Part shown: positions 48,748-59,471 of the stretch, one piece after another
Numbering within the stretch: position 1 is the stretch's first letter
Layout: every line of letters begins with the position of its first letter
Assembly (NCBI GenBank): GCA_947493585.1
Contig: CANLRI010000001.1
Span: 1,984,001-2,048,000, forward strand
DNA length: 64,000 nucleotides
Direction: 5' to 3'
DNA from: an uncultured Planococcus sp.
GTDB taxonomy: Bacteria > Bacillota > Bacilli > Bacillales_A > Planococcaceae
Program-made: the position numbers and the translations under genes
The notes under the pieces: model-generated
The model's database searches: none
What the model was told of the DNA's origin: nothing
What the model saw: the letters and a program-made list of their open reading frames with translations, nothing else

Positions 48748-50451
48748 TTATCGTTTCAAGAAATCTCTTAACTTCTCAAGCGGCCACGTATTGACCACAT
48801 TATCTTTTTTCAGCCACGCTTTTTGTGCGTGACGGACGCCTGTTGCCATGACGTCCAACCCCTCGATCGCATGGGCGTCGGTATTGATGGCGACCGGGAC
48901 GCCTTTGTCCTGTGCCATGACGAGCCATTCTACGGCAAGGTCGAGGCGGTACGGGCTCGCGTTCAACTCAACGATTTTGCCGTATTCTTTTGCCCAATCG
49001 AGGATTTGTTCAACATCCGGGTTATAGCCGTCGCGTTTTCCGACGATGCGTCCAGTCGGATGCGCGATCATATGGACATAAGGGTTTTTCATCGCCGTCA
49101 AAATGCGCGCCATGATCTGCTTTTGAGGCTGCTGGAAACTTGAATGGATGCTCGCGATGACGAAATCCAATTGCGTGAGCACTTCGTCGTCAAAATCCAA
49201 ACTGCCATCCGGCAAAATGTCCATTTCTGTTCCGGACAGTACTTCGATGCCTTCGTGGCGTTTATTTGCTTCGCGTAATTTTCCCTTCTGTTCAATCAAG
49301 CGCTCTGGCGTCAACCCATTCGCGACTTTCAAGTATTGTGAATGGTCGGTGATGACCATGTATTCGTAACCCCGATCGCGGCAGGCATCGATCATTTCAT
49401 CGATGGAATGCGCTCCGTCCGACCAGGTCGTGTGCATGTGCAAATCACCGCGGATATCATCAGCCGCGATAAGTGCCGGCAATTCAGCAATGCGGTCGAT
49501 TTCGCGGCCATCTTCACGGACGGTCGGTGGAATGAACGGCAAGTCGAAGTGAGCGAAAAACGCCTCTTCCGAATCGAAAGTCAGTACGGAACCGTCTTCC
49601 TGCTCCACACCGTATTCACTGATTTTTTCTTTTTTCCCTTTAGCCAGCTGGCGCATGCGAACGTTATGATCTTTTGAACCCGTAAAATGATGCAGCGCCG
49701 TTGCGAATTCCTTTGGTGCAACCAGGCGGAAATCGACATCGATCGGTTCGACCACTTCTACTGCGACTGACACCTTTGTATCTCCTGAAGCAATCGTTTC
49801 TTTTACCGGCAAGCCAGCGAGCAGCTGCTCTTTCACTTTGGCCGGTTCATCTGTCGCCACGATAAAGTCGAGGTCTTTGCTCGTTTCTTTCGTTCGGCGG
49901 AAACTACCGGCAACTGAAAACTCCGCAACATCGGAAATCGTCGTCAACAAATTTTCGATGAAAGCCACCGTTTCTTCTGTTTTCCAGATTGGATGTCGCC
50001 CCGGGTCGGTTTCAAAGTTTTCCAACTCGAGCAGGATTTTTTCTTCGGATTTCGCGCCGAATCCCGGAAGCGCTTGGACACGTCCGTCGATGCATGCCTG
50101 CTTTAAGGATTCCATCGAATCCACGCCGAGTTCTTTGTAAAGCTTGGCAATCTTCTTGCCGCCAAGCCCTTGCAGCTTGAGCATCGGCACAAGCCCTTTC
50201 GGTACTTCTTCCTGTAGCTCTTCGAGGACAGACGATTTGCCGTCGGTAAGCAATTCCGTAATGACATCTCCCGTCCCTTTTCCGATGCCTTTTAGCTTGG
50301 TGACATCTTCAATCTCATCTAAGCTGCGCTGGTCGAGTTCAAGTGCTTGGGCAGCTTTTCGGAAAGCGGATACTTTAAACGGGTTGTCCCCTTTTAATTC
50401 CATATATAATGCAATATTTTCCAAAGTACGGATAATGATTTTTTTATTCAT
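48748..50451 (-). CDS. polX: DNA polymerase/3'-5' exonuclease PolX
   Basis: 567 residues. Helix-hairpin-helix and polymerase-X core (about 1-310, with [16 protein letters not shown] supplying catalytic aspartates) followed by a PHP exonuclease domain ([16 protein letters not shown] about 333-348, metal histidines). Base excision/gap-filling repair. ATG at 50451 preferred over an in-frame TTG 9 bases earlier because GGAGG would touch the latter. Confidence 0.96.
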   Translation of the reverse strand: MNKKIIIRTLENIALYMELKGDNPFKVSAFRKAAQALELDQRSLDEIEDVTKLKGIGKGTGDVITELLTDGKSSVLEELQEEVPKGLVPMLKLQGLGGKKIAKLYKELGVDSMESLKQACIDGRVQALPGFGAKSEEKILLELENFETDPGRHPIWKTEETVAFIENLLTTISDVAEFSVAGSFRRTKETSKDLDFIVATDEPAKVKEQLLAGLPVKETIASGDTKVSVAVEVVEPIDVDFRLVAPKEFATALHHFTGSKDHNVRMRQLAKGKKEKISEYGVEQEDGSVLTFDSEEAFFAHFDLPFIPPTVREDGREIDRIAELPALIAADDIRGDLHMHTTWSDGAHSIDEMIDACRDRGYEYMVITDHSQYLKVANGLTPERLIEQKGKLREANKRHEGIEVLSGTEMDILPDGSLDFDDEVLTQLDFVIASIHSSFQQPQKQIMARILTAMKNPYVHMIAHPTGRIVGKRDGYNPDVEQILDWAKEYGKIVELNASPYRLDLAVEWLVMAQDKGVPVAINTDAHAIEGLDVMATGVRHAQKAWLKKDNVVNTWPLEKLRDFLKR

Positions 50452-50480
50452 GCGAAACAAACCTCCCTAATCGGTTCATA

Positions 50481-50509
50481 AAAAAACTTCCCTCGTAAGA
50501 GAGAAGTTC
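50481..50509 (-). terminator. Terminator after the cvpA-like gene
   Basis: Hairpin AACTTCtCTC/GAGgGAAGTT with one mismatch and a T-run on the minus strand, between the cvpA-like gene and polX. Confidence 0.8.
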
Positions 50510-50512
50510 CTA

Positions 50513-51049
50513 CTACATATAAATATACCACCATTCCTTCACTTTCTCAGAGAAATAAGGCGTGTGTTCGAGGATGGCACGGGCGATCCCGGAATTTTCG
50601 ATTTGGATTTGAATCACATCGATCGGCAATAACGCAAATACGTAGAGTCCGATGAACAATAGGATATGTGCTTCGATGAGTCCAAGGATTGCACCAAAAA
50701 TGCGGCTCAAGAAGCCAAGCACCGGTATGTATTTGATAAAATCAAACATCGATGCAATCAATGTCAGCAAAAATTTCACGACGAAGAAAATGAGTGCGAA
50801 TGCCAACAGCTGATAAAAAGTTTGGTCGAGGTTCAATTGTTCAAAAGCCATCGCAAAACGCGAAGTTTCGTCGACCGTCGGGTATGGAACCCACAACACA
50901 AAGTTTTCCGATAGCGGTTTATAATACGTGTAGGCGACAATGAGCGCGACGATAAAGCCGACCATGTGCAAAAACTGCAGCACGAGCCCTCGTTTAAAGC
51001 CAACCAAAATTCCCGCCAGAAGCAATACCAATAAGATTAAATCAAGCAT
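50513..51049 (-). CDS. yshB: CvpA-family membrane protein (YshB-like)
   Basis: 178 residues, four membrane helices, CvpA family (starts LDLILLVLLLAGILVGFKRG; GFLSRIFGAILGLIEA about 114-129). CvpA homologues are linked to colicin V export or peptidoglycan-associated functions; exact role unknown. 5 bp after zapA. Confidence 0.88.
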   Translation of the reverse strand: MLDLILLVLLLAGILVGFKRGLVLQFLHMVGFIVALIVAYTYYKPLSENFVLWVPYPTVDETSRFAMAFEQLNLDQTFYQLLAFALIFFVVKFLLTLIASMFDFIKYIPVLGFLSRIFGAILGLIEAHILLFIGLYVFALLPIDVIQIQIENSGIARAILEHTPYFSEKVKEWWYIYM

Positions 51050-51054
51050 ATCCG

Positions 51055-51315
51055 TCAGCCCTTCAAGTTATTCAATTCAATTTCCATTTGTTCTAGCTGC
51101 TCTTTCAGTTTAAGATATTCATGTGTCGCATTTACCGCGGTCAATACGGCTAGTTTCGCTTGGTCAAGCGATGGATTGGCGGCGTTGATCTCCCGCATCT
51201 TGCTGTCGACCATGGAAGCGACAAGCCTCATATGGCCGGATGTCTCAGTACCGAGCATCTTGTATGTATGGCCATATATATCAACGACAGTGCGAATTTT
51301 ATGCTGCTCTTGCAA
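51055..51315 (-). CDS. zapA: Cell division protein ZapA
   Basis: 86 residues. Bundles FtsZ filaments. [14 protein letters not shown] (about 9-22), then [30 protein letters not shown] and a C-terminal coiled coil. The start is TTG at 51315, eight bases after GGGGG; with it the protein has the usual length. A longer frame would overlap the divergent rnhC start. Confidence 0.9.
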   Translation of the reverse strand: MQEQHKIRTVVDIYGHTYKMLGTETSGHMRLVASMVDSKMREINAANPSLDQAKLAVLTAVNATHEYLKLKEQLEQMEIELNNLKG

Positions 51316-51397
51316 TGCGCGTTCCCCCTTTGGAATTCTATAGACCATCATAACACGAACACGAGCGGATTGTGAATCATAAGAAAGGGGAGTCCCA

Positions 51398-52333
51398 ATG
51401 ACCAATAACGTCTTGAAACTGCCAGAAGAAGCCTTAAAAAGCTTGATTGAACATTACCGAAATAAGGAAATAACCACCAAGAATCCCCATGCACGCTTTG
51501 CCGCTAAACTTCCGGATGCGATGATCACCGTCTACTCATCCGGAAAAGTCATGTTTCAGGGCGCTGGCGCTGAACGAGAAACGGCCAAATGGGGTGCTGT
51601 CGACAGCACCAAAGAGAAAACAGCCAAAACGAAAGGCGATGAGCTGCCTCCTGGTTTCGCCAACCGCTCCGTGCTCGGCTCTGATGAAACCGGTACAGGC
51701 GATTTTTTTGGCCCGATAACGGTCGCCGCCTGTTACGTCCCCGCACAGCAAGTCGAACTCGCCAAAGAACTCGGCGTCAAAGATTCTAAGCAATTGACGG
51801 ATGACTATATGCGGAAAATCGCACCCGATTTGAAAGCAGCGTTCACTTACAGCGTGCTGACCTTGGACAACGAGAAATACAATCAAGTGCAGGCGCAAGG
51901 CTGGTCGCAAGGCAAAATCAAAGCATTGCTCCATAACCAAGCGCTGAAGCATGTCTTGCGAAAAATGGCACCGGAAAAACCCGAAGCGATTTTGATCGAC
52001 CAATTCGCAGAGCGCGGCATCTATTATCGGCACATCGCACAAGAACCGGACATTATTCGCGAAAATGTGCTGTTTTCCACGAAAGCGGAAAACCTTCATG
52101 TATCTGTCGCCTGTGCATCGATCATTGCGCGTGTCGCTTTCTTAGAGGAAATGGACCGGCTCAGCACAGTTGCAGGCGTCTCCTTGCCAAAAGGCGCCGG
52201 TGCAATCGTCGATAAAGCAGCAGCGAAGATCTTGTTGTCGCGTGGTGAAGCGTTCTTGAAAAGCATCACGAAAGCTCATTTTGCCAACACGAGAAAAGCG
52301 CAAGCCTTGGCCGCAAAGAAAACAAGCACATAA
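51398..52333 (+). CDS. rnhC: Ribonuclease HIII
   Basis: 311 residues. Cleaves RNA in RNA-DNA hybrids. N-terminal TBP-like substrate-binding domain (about 1-85), catalytic core [14 protein letters not shown] (about 94-107; D-E residues) and later acidic residues in [12 protein letters not shown] behind AAAGGGGAG, divergent from zapA. Confidence 0.97.
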   Translation: MTNNVLKLPEEALKSLIEHYRNKEITTKNPHARFAAKLPDAMITVYSSGKVMFQGAGAERETAKWGAVDSTKEKTAKTKGDELPPGFANRSVLGSDETGTGDFFGPITVAACYVPAQQVELAKELGVKDSKQLTDDYMRKIAPDLKAAFTYSVLTLDNEKYNQVQAQGWSQGKIKALLHNQALKHVLRKMAPEKPEAILIDQFAERGIYYRHIAQEPDIIRENVLFSTKAENLHVSVACASIIARVAFLEEMDRLSTVAGVSLPKGAGAIVDKAAAKILLSRGEAFLKSITKAHFANTRKAQALAAKKTST

Positions 52334-52374
52334 AAAAACAGTCATGGGCTCATCGCGAGCCCATGACTGTTTTT
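52332..52374. terminator. Bidirectional terminator between rnhC and pheT
   Basis: Perfect 15 bp stem AACAGTCATGGGCTC/GAGCCCATGACTGTT with A-run and T-run on either side. Confidence 0.95.
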
Positions 52375-52378
52375 GATT

Positions 52379-54778
52379 TTAGCGGAGTTCTGCTCCTGAT
52401 TCCGTGAGCGCTTGGATGATTTTCTCATGCGCTGCATTCACTTCGTCATCGGTCAAGGTTTTCTCCGGGTCGAAATATCTTAGCGAAAATGCCAAGGATT
52501 TCTTGCCTTGTTCCATGCGATCGCCTTCGTATAGATCGAAGACGCGGACATCTTTCAAAAGCTTGCCGCCCGCTTTGCGGATGACGCCTTCAATCGTCTG
52601 CGCTTCCACGATATTAGACAAGACTAATGCCACGTCGCGTGAAATCGTCGGGTAGCGGGACACTTGTGTATAGACAAGCGCTTCCGTTTCGCGCGTCAGC
52701 AAAGTTGCCAAGTTCAATTCCACCACGATTGTTTCTTTTAAATCGCGTTGTTTCTGCTCGGACGGGTGCAAGGCTCCGATGACACCGATGCGCTTGCCAT
52801 CGAGCAGGATGAATGCGGTTCTGCCTGGATGCAAACCGTCCATTTCGCCGCGTTCGAATGACAATTCAAGGCCCAGCTTTTCAGCAAGCCCTTCTACGAT
52901 GCCTTTTGCCACGAAAAAGTCGACAGCTGTCTTTTCGCCCTGCCAGCTATGGTCGATCCACAGCCCAGTCATGACGATCGCCAAATGTTCTTGTTCATCG
53001 AGCAGTTCATCCTGCCCTTTCAAGAATACCGACCCCGTTTCATACAAAGCTGCCGAATCGATGCGGCGCGCTGTGTTGTATGAAAGCGACTCAAGCAAAT
53101 GAGGCAATAAGCTTTGGCGCAAAATACTGCGCTCTTCGCTCATCGGCATCAAAAGACGCGTCGTTTCTGTCGGTTCCAGCGCAAATTGAGTTGCAGCCAC
53201 TTCCGAGGTCAAAGAATAAGTCGTTGCCTGCAATAAGCCAGCGCCTTCCAGGAAATGGCGTGCAATGCGCCGTTTCGCCTGATAAGGGCTCAATCCGCCA
53301 GGTGTGGCATCGGTACGCGGCAACGTTGCAGGAATCTCGTCGTAGCCGTAAAGACGTGCGATTTCCTCCACGACATCTTCTTCGATCTGGATATCTTGTC
53401 GGCGCGTCGGCACTTCAATGATCAATTGGTTGTTCACCGCTTCTGTGTTGAACTTCAGACGGCTGAGGATATCGAGCATGTCCTCAAGGCGGATCTTCAT
53501 GCCGAGGCGGCTATTGATGAAGTCCGGAGAAACTTTGACGATGCGCTCTTGCTTATCAAGCTGGTCGAATACGAGCGATCCGGCAAGTACTTCACCGTCT
53601 GCCAATTCAGCCAATAATTGAGCAGCGCGTTCTGCTGCCGGGATGACGCGGTTCGGGTCGACGCCTTTTTCATAGCGTGAACTCGCATCGCTTCTCAAGT
53701 TATGGTCTTTCGATGTACGGCGAATCGAATCAGAAGCGAAATAAGCGGACTCGATAACGACCGTTGTCGTCTCATCACTCACTTCTGAATTCGCGCCGCC
53801 CATGACGCCTGCAAGTGCGACAGGATCCGTGCCGTTGGTGATAACCAATTGATGCGCAGATAAGGTGCGCTCCGTGTCATCCAATGTCGTGATCTTTTCG
53901 CCTTCTTTTGCCTGGCGCACGGTGATGTTACCGGAACCAAGGGAATCGTAGTCAAACGCATGGAGCGGCTGGCCATATTCCATCAATATATAGTTTGTTA
54001 CGTCAACGACATTATTATGCGGACGCACGCCAGCAGCCATCAAGCGCTGCTGCAGCCATAACGGAGATTCTTTCACTTTAACGTTGCGCACGACTTTCGC
54101 GACATATAAAGGATTCGCTTCAGGCGCATCCACTTCGAGCGACAGCATGCTTTCCGCGCTGTCCGCAGCTTCTGTGTACTCAATTTCCGGCAAGCTAACC
54201 TCTTCTCCCAAAATGGCGCCGACTTCATAAGCGACACCGAGCATGCTCATTGCATCCGCCCGGTTCGGCGTGAGTCCCAGTTCAAGGACCGTATCGTCCA
54301 AGTCTAGATAGGACAGCACATCTGTGCCAGGCTCCGCTTTTTCAGGCAAGACATAAATGCCTTCAGCATAGCTTTTCGGCACCAGTTTCGTTTCGATGCC
54401 AAGCTCCTGCAATGAGCAGATCATGCCGTTCGACACTTCCCCGCGCAGCTTGGCTTTTTTGATCTTCATGCCGCCTGGAAGCTTCGCGCCCGGACGCGCC
54501 ACAATGACCGACTGCCCTTGTGCAATATTCGGTGCGCCGCAGATGATCTGGTCGATTTCCCCACCGCCTACATCCACTTGGCAGATTGATAGTTTATCGG
54601 CTTCCGGATGTTTCACGCAATCCGTTACATAACCGACGACCAAATTCGCCAGTCCTTCCGAACGGTCAATTACGGCGTCAACTTCGATTCCTGCGCGCGT
54701 AATTTTTTCCCCAAGTTCCGCTGGGGGCAAGTCTTGTGTATTTACATATTCTTTCAACCATTTTGTCGATACTAACAT
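52379..54778 (-). CDS. pheT: Phenylalanyl-tRNA synthetase beta subunit
   Basis: 799 residues. N-terminal tRNA-binding (EMAP-II-like) domain (about 40-150), B3/B4 editing domain (about 210-385), B5 domains (about 400-475), a core catalytic-like domain, and a C-terminal anticodon-binding FDX-ACB domain (about 705-798, YTQVSRYPTISRDVALV). Works with PheS as a heterotetramer. 12 bp after pheS. Confidence 0.98.
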   Translation of the reverse strand: MLVSTKWLKEYVNTQDLPPAELGEKITRAGIEVDAVIDRSEGLANLVVGYVTDCVKHPEADKLSICQVDVGGGEIDQIICGAPNIAQGQSVIVARPGAKLPGGMKIKKAKLRGEVSNGMICSLQELGIETKLVPKSYAEGIYVLPEKAEPGTDVLSYLDLDDTVLELGLTPNRADAMSMLGVAYEVGAILGEEVSLPEIEYTEAADSAESMLSLEVDAPEANPLYVAKVVRNVKVKESPLWLQQRLMAAGVRPHNNVVDVTNYILMEYGQPLHAFDYDSLGSGNITVRQAKEGEKITTLDDTERTLSAHQLVITNGTDPVALAGVMGGANSEVSDETTTVVIESAYFASDSIRRTSKDHNLRSDASSRYEKGVDPNRVIPAAERAAQLLAELADGEVLAGSLVFDQLDKQERIVKVSPDFINSRLGMKIRLEDMLDILSRLKFNTEAVNNQLIIEVPTRRQDIQIEEDVVEEIARLYGYDEIPATLPRTDATPGGLSPYQAKRRIARHFLEGAGLLQATTYSLTSEVAATQFALEPTETTRLLMPMSEERSILRQSLLPHLLESLSYNTARRIDSAALYETGSVFLKGQDELLDEQEHLAIVMTGLWIDHSWQGEKTAVDFFVAKGIVEGLAEKLGLELSFERGEMDGLHPGRTAFILLDGKRIGVIGALHPSEQKQRDLKETIVVELNLATLLTRETEALVYTQVSRYPTISRDVALVLSNIVEAQTIEGVIRKAGGKLLKDVRVFDLYEGDRMEQGKKSLAFSLRYFDPEKTLTDDEVNAAHEKIIQALTESGAELR

Positions 54779-54790
54779 GAAAGTTCCTCC

Positions 54791-55828
54791 TTAAAGTTCC
54801 GTCCGTTGAAATTGCGTCAAGAAACGCACGTCGTTCGTGTAGAAATGGCGGATATCCTCGATGCCGTATTTCAGCATCGCAATGCGCTCTGGCCCCATAC
54901 CGAAAGCGAATCCTGTCAGGCGCTTCGAATCATAGCCGGCCATTTCCAGAACGTTCGGATGCACCATGCCGGCACCGAGAATTTCGATCCAGCCGGTCTT
55001 TTTGCAGACATTGCAGCCAGACCCGCCGCATTTGAAACAGGAAATATCCATTTCAACGGAAGGCTCCGTGAACGGGAAGAAGCTTGGGCGCAAGCGTATT
55101 TCACGGTCTTCGCCGAACATCTTCTTGGCAAAGATGGACAAAGTCCCTTTCAAATCGCTCATGCGGATATCTTCTCCGACTACGAGCCCTTCGATTTGCG
55201 TGAACTGATGCGAATGTGTCGCGTCATCGTTATCGCGGCGGTACACTTTGCCCGGGCAAATGATCTTGATCGGTTCTCCGCCTTTTGCTTCCATCGTGCG
55301 CGCTTGCACCGGTGAGGTATGCGTGCGCAGCAAAATGTCTTCTGTTATATAGAAGGAATCCTGCATATCGCGCGCTGGATGCCCTTTTGGCAAATTAAGC
55401 GCTTCGAAATTATAATAATCCTTCTCGACTTCCGGGCCTTCAGCGATTTCATAGCCCATCGACAGGAACAAATCTTCAATCTCCTCGACGACACGCGTCA
55501 ATGGATGTGGATTGCCCGTTTTCGCCGGACGACCCGGCAAAGAAATATCGATCGTTTCGCTTTGCAGTTTTTCGTTGATTGCCTGTTCTTCCAACAGGAC
55601 CATACGCGCATCGAGTGATTCTGTCACTTCAGCACGTACTACGTTTACGAGCGCTCCCATTTTCGGGCGTTCTTCTGCCGGTAATTTCCCCATGCCTTTC
55701 AAGACATCGGTGATCGGCCCTTTTTTTCCTAAATACGCTACGCGTACGTCCGTCAACTCTTTAACTGTTTGCGCTGCTTGGATTTTCGCCAAGGCTTCAT
55801 TTTTTAACTCCTGCAATCTTGCTTCCAT
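54791..55828 (-). CDS. pheS: Phenylalanyl-tRNA synthetase alpha subunit
   Basis: 345 residues. Class II synthetase: N-terminal coiled coil (about 1-90), motif 2 in THTSPVQ ... [15 protein letters not shown] (about 200-220) and motif 3 [17 protein letters not shown] (about 307-323). Start at M-E-A-R-L-Q chosen for AAGGAGGAGAG upstream. Controlled by the T-box leader. Confidence 0.98.
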   Translation of the reverse strand: MEARLQELKNEALAKIQAAQTVKELTDVRVAYLGKKGPITDVLKGMGKLPAEERPKMGALVNVVRAEVTESLDARMVLLEEQAINEKLQSETIDISLPGRPAKTGNPHPLTRVVEEIEDLFLSMGYEIAEGPEVEKDYYNFEALNLPKGHPARDMQDSFYITEDILLRTHTSPVQARTMEAKGGEPIKIICPGKVYRRDNDDATHSHQFTQIEGLVVGEDIRMSDLKGTLSIFAKKMFGEDREIRLRPSFFPFTEPSVEMDISCFKCGGSGCNVCKKTGWIEILGAGMVHPNVLEMAGYDSKRLTGFAFGMGPERIAMLKYGIEDIRHFYTNDVRFLTQFQRTEL

Positions 55829-55847
55829 TTTCTCTCCTCCTTGAACA

Positions 55848-56098
55848 TAAAAAAGCCCCGCCCCCAAAAAGGGACGAGGCATTGATTCGCGGTACCACCC
55901 TAGTTATCGCACATATGCGATCACTTCATTGAATAACGGCTCATCACCGGCCAGACTTTACGGCACTCGGCCGGTCCCCGTCTAGCAGCTCGCGGGGTGA
56001 ACTTCCGGAGTTCCTGCATATCCGCGCTTTCAGTCGAGGGCGGACTTCCTTGGATGCAGGGGAACTACGTACTTTTCCCGGTCAACGCTTGTTTATTT
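55848..56098 (-). promoter_or_regulatory. T-box riboswitch (tRNA-Phe) upstream of pheST
   Basis: T-box GGTGGTACCGCG on the minus strand (plus 55888-55899), terminator hairpin GCCTCGTCCC/GGGGGCGGGGC with T-run (55849-55880), and specifier region GGAAGTTCACCCC where TTC (plus 55999-56001) is a Phe codon before ACC. Confidence 0.93.
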
Positions 56099-56105
56099 CT
56101 CTTCT

Positions 56106-56134
56106 ATTATAATGAACTTTCCTCCGTTAATCAA
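56106..56134 (-). promoter_or_regulatory. SigA-type promoter of the pheST leader
   Basis: Minus strand TTGATT - 17 bp - TATAAT, with the -35 inside the end of the methyltransferase gene. Confidence 0.75.
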
Positions 56135-56904
56135 ACACCAGTTTTTGGAACGAGGCTGTACAATAGAATTCCAGTTGCTACGGCTACGTTCAATGATTCT
56201 GCCGGACCGTAAAGTGGCACCATGAGATTCTGGTCGGTCTGTTCGAGCAGCTGCGGCTCGACGCCGCTTCCTTCATTTCCAACGATAAGCGCGAAACGCT
56301 CTTTTGACTCCGCCTCGTACATTGGCACCGATTGGTAAAGCGCAGTCCCGTAAACCGGAATGTTCCGCCCTTTCAAGCGTTCAACCCAGTCGAACAAATC
56401 GCCTTTGACAATCGGCACCTGGAAATGAGCGCCTTGCGCAGAGCGCACCGTTTTAGGATTGTACGCATCCGCCGAACCTTTTCCGAGAACGACTGCATCG
56501 ATTCCGGCCGCTGCTGCGGTGCGAATCATCGTCCCGACATTGCCTGGGTCTTGCACGGCGTCGATCAATAACAAGGTCTGCCATTGCTCTTGCATAGAGT
56601 CGCCATACTCTGGTTGTGCGCAATGAGCGAAAATGCCTTGCGTATGCTCGGTTTCCGCAATCTCTTTCGCAATCTGTGCCGTCACCACATAAAGCGTGAG
56701 GCCCTCGATATCCCAAGCATCCGGAATTTCCGTGCCTTCGCGGACGATCAAGCCTTTAATCCCGTCTTTCTTATTCAACGCCTCTTCCGTCAAATGAAAG
56801 CCTTCGATAAGAAATTCACCGAATTTATCGCGCTCTTTTCGGGTCGTGCTCAGTTTCTTCCAATGTTTGACGAGCGAGTTCTGCAATGATTCAATTCGTT
56901 TCAT
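56131..56904 (-). CDS. ysgA: TrmH/SpoU-family rRNA methyltransferase (YsgA-like)
   Basis: 257 residues. SPOUT methylase with the three motifs DAVQDPGNVGTMIRTAAAAG (about 117-136), IVGNEGSGVEP (about 200-210) and VPLYGPAESLNVAVATGILLY (about 221-241), plus an N-terminal L30e-like substrate domain. 2'-O-ribose methylation of rRNA is likely. Start at M-K-R-I-E-S chosen for AGTGGTGA upstream. Confidence 0.94.
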   Translation of the reverse strand: MKRIESLQNSLVKHWKKLSTTRKERDKFGEFLIEGFHLTEEALNKKDGIKGLIVREGTEIPDAWDIEGLTLYVVTAQIAKEIAETEHTQGIFAHCAQPEYGDSMQEQWQTLLLIDAVQDPGNVGTMIRTAAAAGIDAVVLGKGSADAYNPKTVRSAQGAHFQVPIVKGDLFDWVERLKGRNIPVYGTALYQSVPMYEAESKERFALIVGNEGSGVEPQLLEQTDQNLMVPLYGPAESLNVAVATGILLYSLVPKTGV

Positions 56905-56955
56905 AATACGTTCACCACTTTTTTCAGAATAGCTCCAGTATAGCATAGGGCCGTT

Positions 56956-57399
56956 TTACGCAGTAAAGAAATCAAAGCCAAGTGCTGTCAAAATCCCGAA
57001 CGCGAGCGTCCAGACCCCGATGCTGATAATCATCCAGACGGTCGTATTGCGCTTCGTCGCACCTAGCGTCATGCCGATGAATGCCGCGATATGCGTGCCG
57101 ATCAAGATTGGCCCCAAAAGCGACAGTCCCGGCAGACCGTATTTGTTCCAGATGCGCACTGCGCGTTCATTTTTCTTCGACGGCTCCTTGCCTTTTGCTT
57201 CCTGGCGCTTATCATACCAGATGCGGAATTTGTCGAATCCGATAATAAGCAGCATCACCGTCAGCATATTCCCAACAAACGCCGTGATCATGACCCATAC
57301 CGGCGACAAGCCCCAGACAATGCCAAGTGGGATGACGAGCGCGATTTCAAACCACGGAATCGCCGCCCCGATAAATATTAATGCGTATTCATAAATCAT
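56956..57399 (-). CDS. Small multi-drug export family protein
   Basis: 147 residues with four membrane helices and the Sm_multidrug_ex family look (N-terminal AAIPWFEIALVIPLGIVWG, about 12-30; GLPGLSLLGPILIGTHIAA, about 88-106). The substrate is unknown and the family name is not proven. Its ATG overlaps the stop of the gene upstream (ATGA). Confidence 0.82.
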   Translation of the reverse strand: MIYEYALIFIGAAIPWFEIALVIPLGIVWGLSPVWVMITAFVGNMLTVMLLIIGFDKFRIWYDKRQEAKGKEPSKKNERAVRIWNKYGLPGLSLLGPILIGTHIAAFIGMTLGATKRNTTVWMIISIGVWTLAFGILTALGFDFFTA

Positions 57400-57890
57400 T
57401 CAGCCGCCTCCTTCAGATGCCTGTGCATCTCCACATAGTAAATCAAGTTTTGGCCGAATGCTACCGCGAGGATTCCCCAGACGATGAAAAGTCTCGGTAT
57501 CGGGAAAAGCATCACGATCAATGCAAAGAACGGCAATGTCCAGGTGATGAATGTATACACTTTCTGTACTGCTTTTCTTGTGATGAACGTCATCCCCTCG
57601 TCTTGTTCCATGTATTCAGGAGGGCGCATTGAAAATGGAGAAATTTTCTTGCCTGGATTTTTTCTGTTGTACGATTGCAAAGCAATCAAATAGATCGTGA
57701 TTAATACTAAATACGCGATCAATGCCGCGAACAGCAAGAAACCTTCCACCGCTTGCGTTTCGATGCTCAAGCTCGAATCAGTCTTCGTGACATTGACTAA
57801 GCTTGAAGTGAACCCAACCGACATCACTGCCAAAATCAAGATAAATGCCATATTCCAAAGCGGGTATGTCATGCGAAAATCCTGTTTCAT
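57396..57890 (-). CDS. Four-helix membrane protein of unknown function
   Basis: 164 residues; membrane helices at about 11-32, 53-73, 114-131 and 133-150. ATG chosen for GGAGGAG upstream. It lies 2 bp after the XRE regulator gene, an arrangement typical of small HTH regulator plus membrane protein pairs. I cannot name the family. Confidence 0.75.
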   Translation of the reverse strand: MKQDFRMTYPLWNMAFILILAVMSVGFTSSLVNVTKTDSSLSIETQAVEGFLLFAALIAYLVLITIYLIALQSYNRKNPGKKISPFSMRPPEYMEQDEGMTFITRKAVQKVYTFITWTLPFFALIVMLFPIPRLFIVWGILAVAFGQNLIYYVEMHRHLKEAAE

Positions 57891-57892
57891 TT

Positions 57893-58093
57893 TTACTCCT
57901 CCTCCAACCAAAATAAGTCGCCTACTTCCACTTGCAAGACCTTAGCGAGCTTCAAAGACAATGTAATTGACGGTGAAAATTCGCCTTTCTCGATAAACGC
58001 GATCGTCTGTCGAGTCACATCCACTTGCTTGCCCAGCTCGCTTTGCGTGTAGCCATAGCGCGCCCGCAGCTCTTTTACCCGGTTTTTCAGCAT
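57893..58093 (-). CDS. XRE-family HTH regulator (YgzD-like)
   Basis: 66 residues, essentially one helix-turn-helix: RVKELRARYGYTQSELGKQ, VTRQTIAFIEKGEFSPS, LSLKLAKVLQVEVGDLFWLEEE. Start at M-L-K-N-R chosen for GAGGG six bases upstream. A consensus-like promoter lies about 40 bp upstream. Probably controls its own operon with the membrane genes downstream. Confidence 0.9.
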   Translation of the reverse strand: MLKNRVKELRARYGYTQSELGKQVDVTRQTIAFIEKGEFSPSITLSLKLAKVLQVEVGDLFWLEEE

Positions 58094-58129
58094 CCGCAGC
58101 CCTCGTTTCATGTATAGTTTATATAACAT

Positions 58130-58158
58130 AATGTAATGCATAATTAACATTAAGTCAA
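58130..58158 (-). promoter_or_regulatory. SigA-type promoter of the XRE operon
   Basis: Minus strand TTGACT - 17 bp - TACATT; a GTTATATAAAC quasi-palindrome right after it could be the regulator's operator. Confidence 0.7.
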
Positions 58159-58278
58159 GTTTACCTAACATATATTTTTCCTGATGGTTAAGTGTGAAAG
58201 TGTATCAACCTTTCTTCGAACATCCAATTGGAAGTCGCCGGCTAGTTGGGGAATCGACTTTTCAATTTTTTTGGATAT

Positions 58279-58306
58279 AAAAAAAGCCCGGCATCTGCCG
58301 GGCTTT
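58279..58306 (-). terminator. Terminator of ysdC
   Basis: Perfect stem AAAGCCCGGC/GCCGGGCTTT with 4-base loop, T-run on the minus strand. Confidence 0.92.
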
Positions 58307-58311
58307 GAATA

Positions 58312-59400
58312 TCAATCGAATGTAATTTTTGTTACTGTATCGCGGTCGAGCTTCTTGATCACTTCAATGATTAATTTTACCGCATTTTCGTAATCGTCGC
58401 GGTGCAAGATGCCTGCGTGTGAATGGATGTAGCGCGTCGCTACACCAATCGACAAGGCTGGGACGCCATTTGCCGTCAAGTGGATCGAGCCGGCATCGGT
58501 TCCGCCGCCAGCGATTGTTTCGAACTGGTACGGGATACCTGACTCTTCAGCTGTATCGACAACCAACTCACGCAAGCCGCGGTGAGACACCATCGAGGCG
58601 TCAAACAACAAGATTTGCGGGCCGTCGCCCATTTTACTGTTGGATTCTTTTGACGTAATGCCTGGCGTATCACCTGCGATGCCGACATCCACTGCAAAAC
58701 CGATGTCCGGCTGGATGAATGAAGTTGCCGTTTTCGCACCGCGCAAGCCGACTTCTTCCTGGACAGTCCCCACTCCGTATACAACGTTCGGGTGGTCGAT
58801 GCCTTTCAAGCCTTTTAACACGTCAATCGCAATGGCGCAGCCGATGCGGTTGTCCCAAGCTTTTGCCATCAATAGTTTGTCGTTGTTCATGACCGTGAAT
58901 TCGAAATAAGGAGTGACCATATCACCTGGTGTGACGCCCCATTCCTTCGCTTCTTCACGTGAAGAGGCACCGATGTCGATGAACATGTCCTTGATTTCCA
59001 CCGGTTTTTTACGTGCTTCCGGTGACAGGATATGCGGCGGTTTGGATCCGATAACGCCAGTGATTTCTTTCCCGCTGCGCGTGGTGATCGTCACACGCTG
59101 AGCAAGCATAACTTGGTTCCACCAGCCACCGACCGTTTGGAATTTCAGGAATCCTTTGTCGTCGATTTGGGAAATCATGAAGCCGACTTCATCCAAATGG
59201 CCAGCGACCATGATTTTCGGCCCGTCTGCAAGCCCTTCTTTTTTGGCGATCAAACTGCCCAGATTATCCGTTTCGATCGTGTCGGCAAACGACTCTATGT
59301 ATTTCTTCATAACCTCGCGGGATTGGCGTTCATTGCCGGGAATGCCATTCGCGTCTGTCAAATCTTTTAACATTTGTTGTGTATCATCTAATTTCGCCAT
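58312..59400 (-). CDS. ysdC: M42-family metallo-aminopeptidase (YsdC-like)
   Basis: 362 residues. Two-zinc aminopeptidase of the TET/glucanase family: metal ligands in [12 protein letters not shown] (about 65-76), [13 protein letters not shown] (about 178), [12 protein letters not shown] (about 212) and the late IHSHAGILH. Shine-Dalgarno AGGAGG. Synteny with ysdC supports the identity; cytoplasmic peptide trimming is expected. Confidence 0.93.
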   Translation of the reverse strand: MAKLDDTQQMLKDLTDANGIPGNERQSREVMKKYIESFADTIETDNLGSLIAKKEGLADGPKIMVAGHLDEVGFMISQIDDKGFLKFQTVGGWWNQVMLAQRVTITTRSGKEITGVIGSKPPHILSPEARKKPVEIKDMFIDIGASSREEAKEWGVTPGDMVTPYFEFTVMNNDKLLMAKAWDNRIGCAIAIDVLKGLKGIDHPNVVYGVGTVQEEVGLRGAKTATSFIQPDIGFAVDVGIAGDTPGITSKESNSKMGDGPQILLFDASMVSHRGLRELVVDTAEESGIPYQFETIAGGGTDAGSIHLTANGVPALSIGVATRYIHSHAGILHRDDYENAVKLIIEVIKKLDRDTVTKITFD

Positions 59401-59471
59401 TATTTCGACCTCCTAAATAGTCATTGCTTTTTTAGTATATAGGAAAGCGGTTACGTTATCAAAAGATTCAT

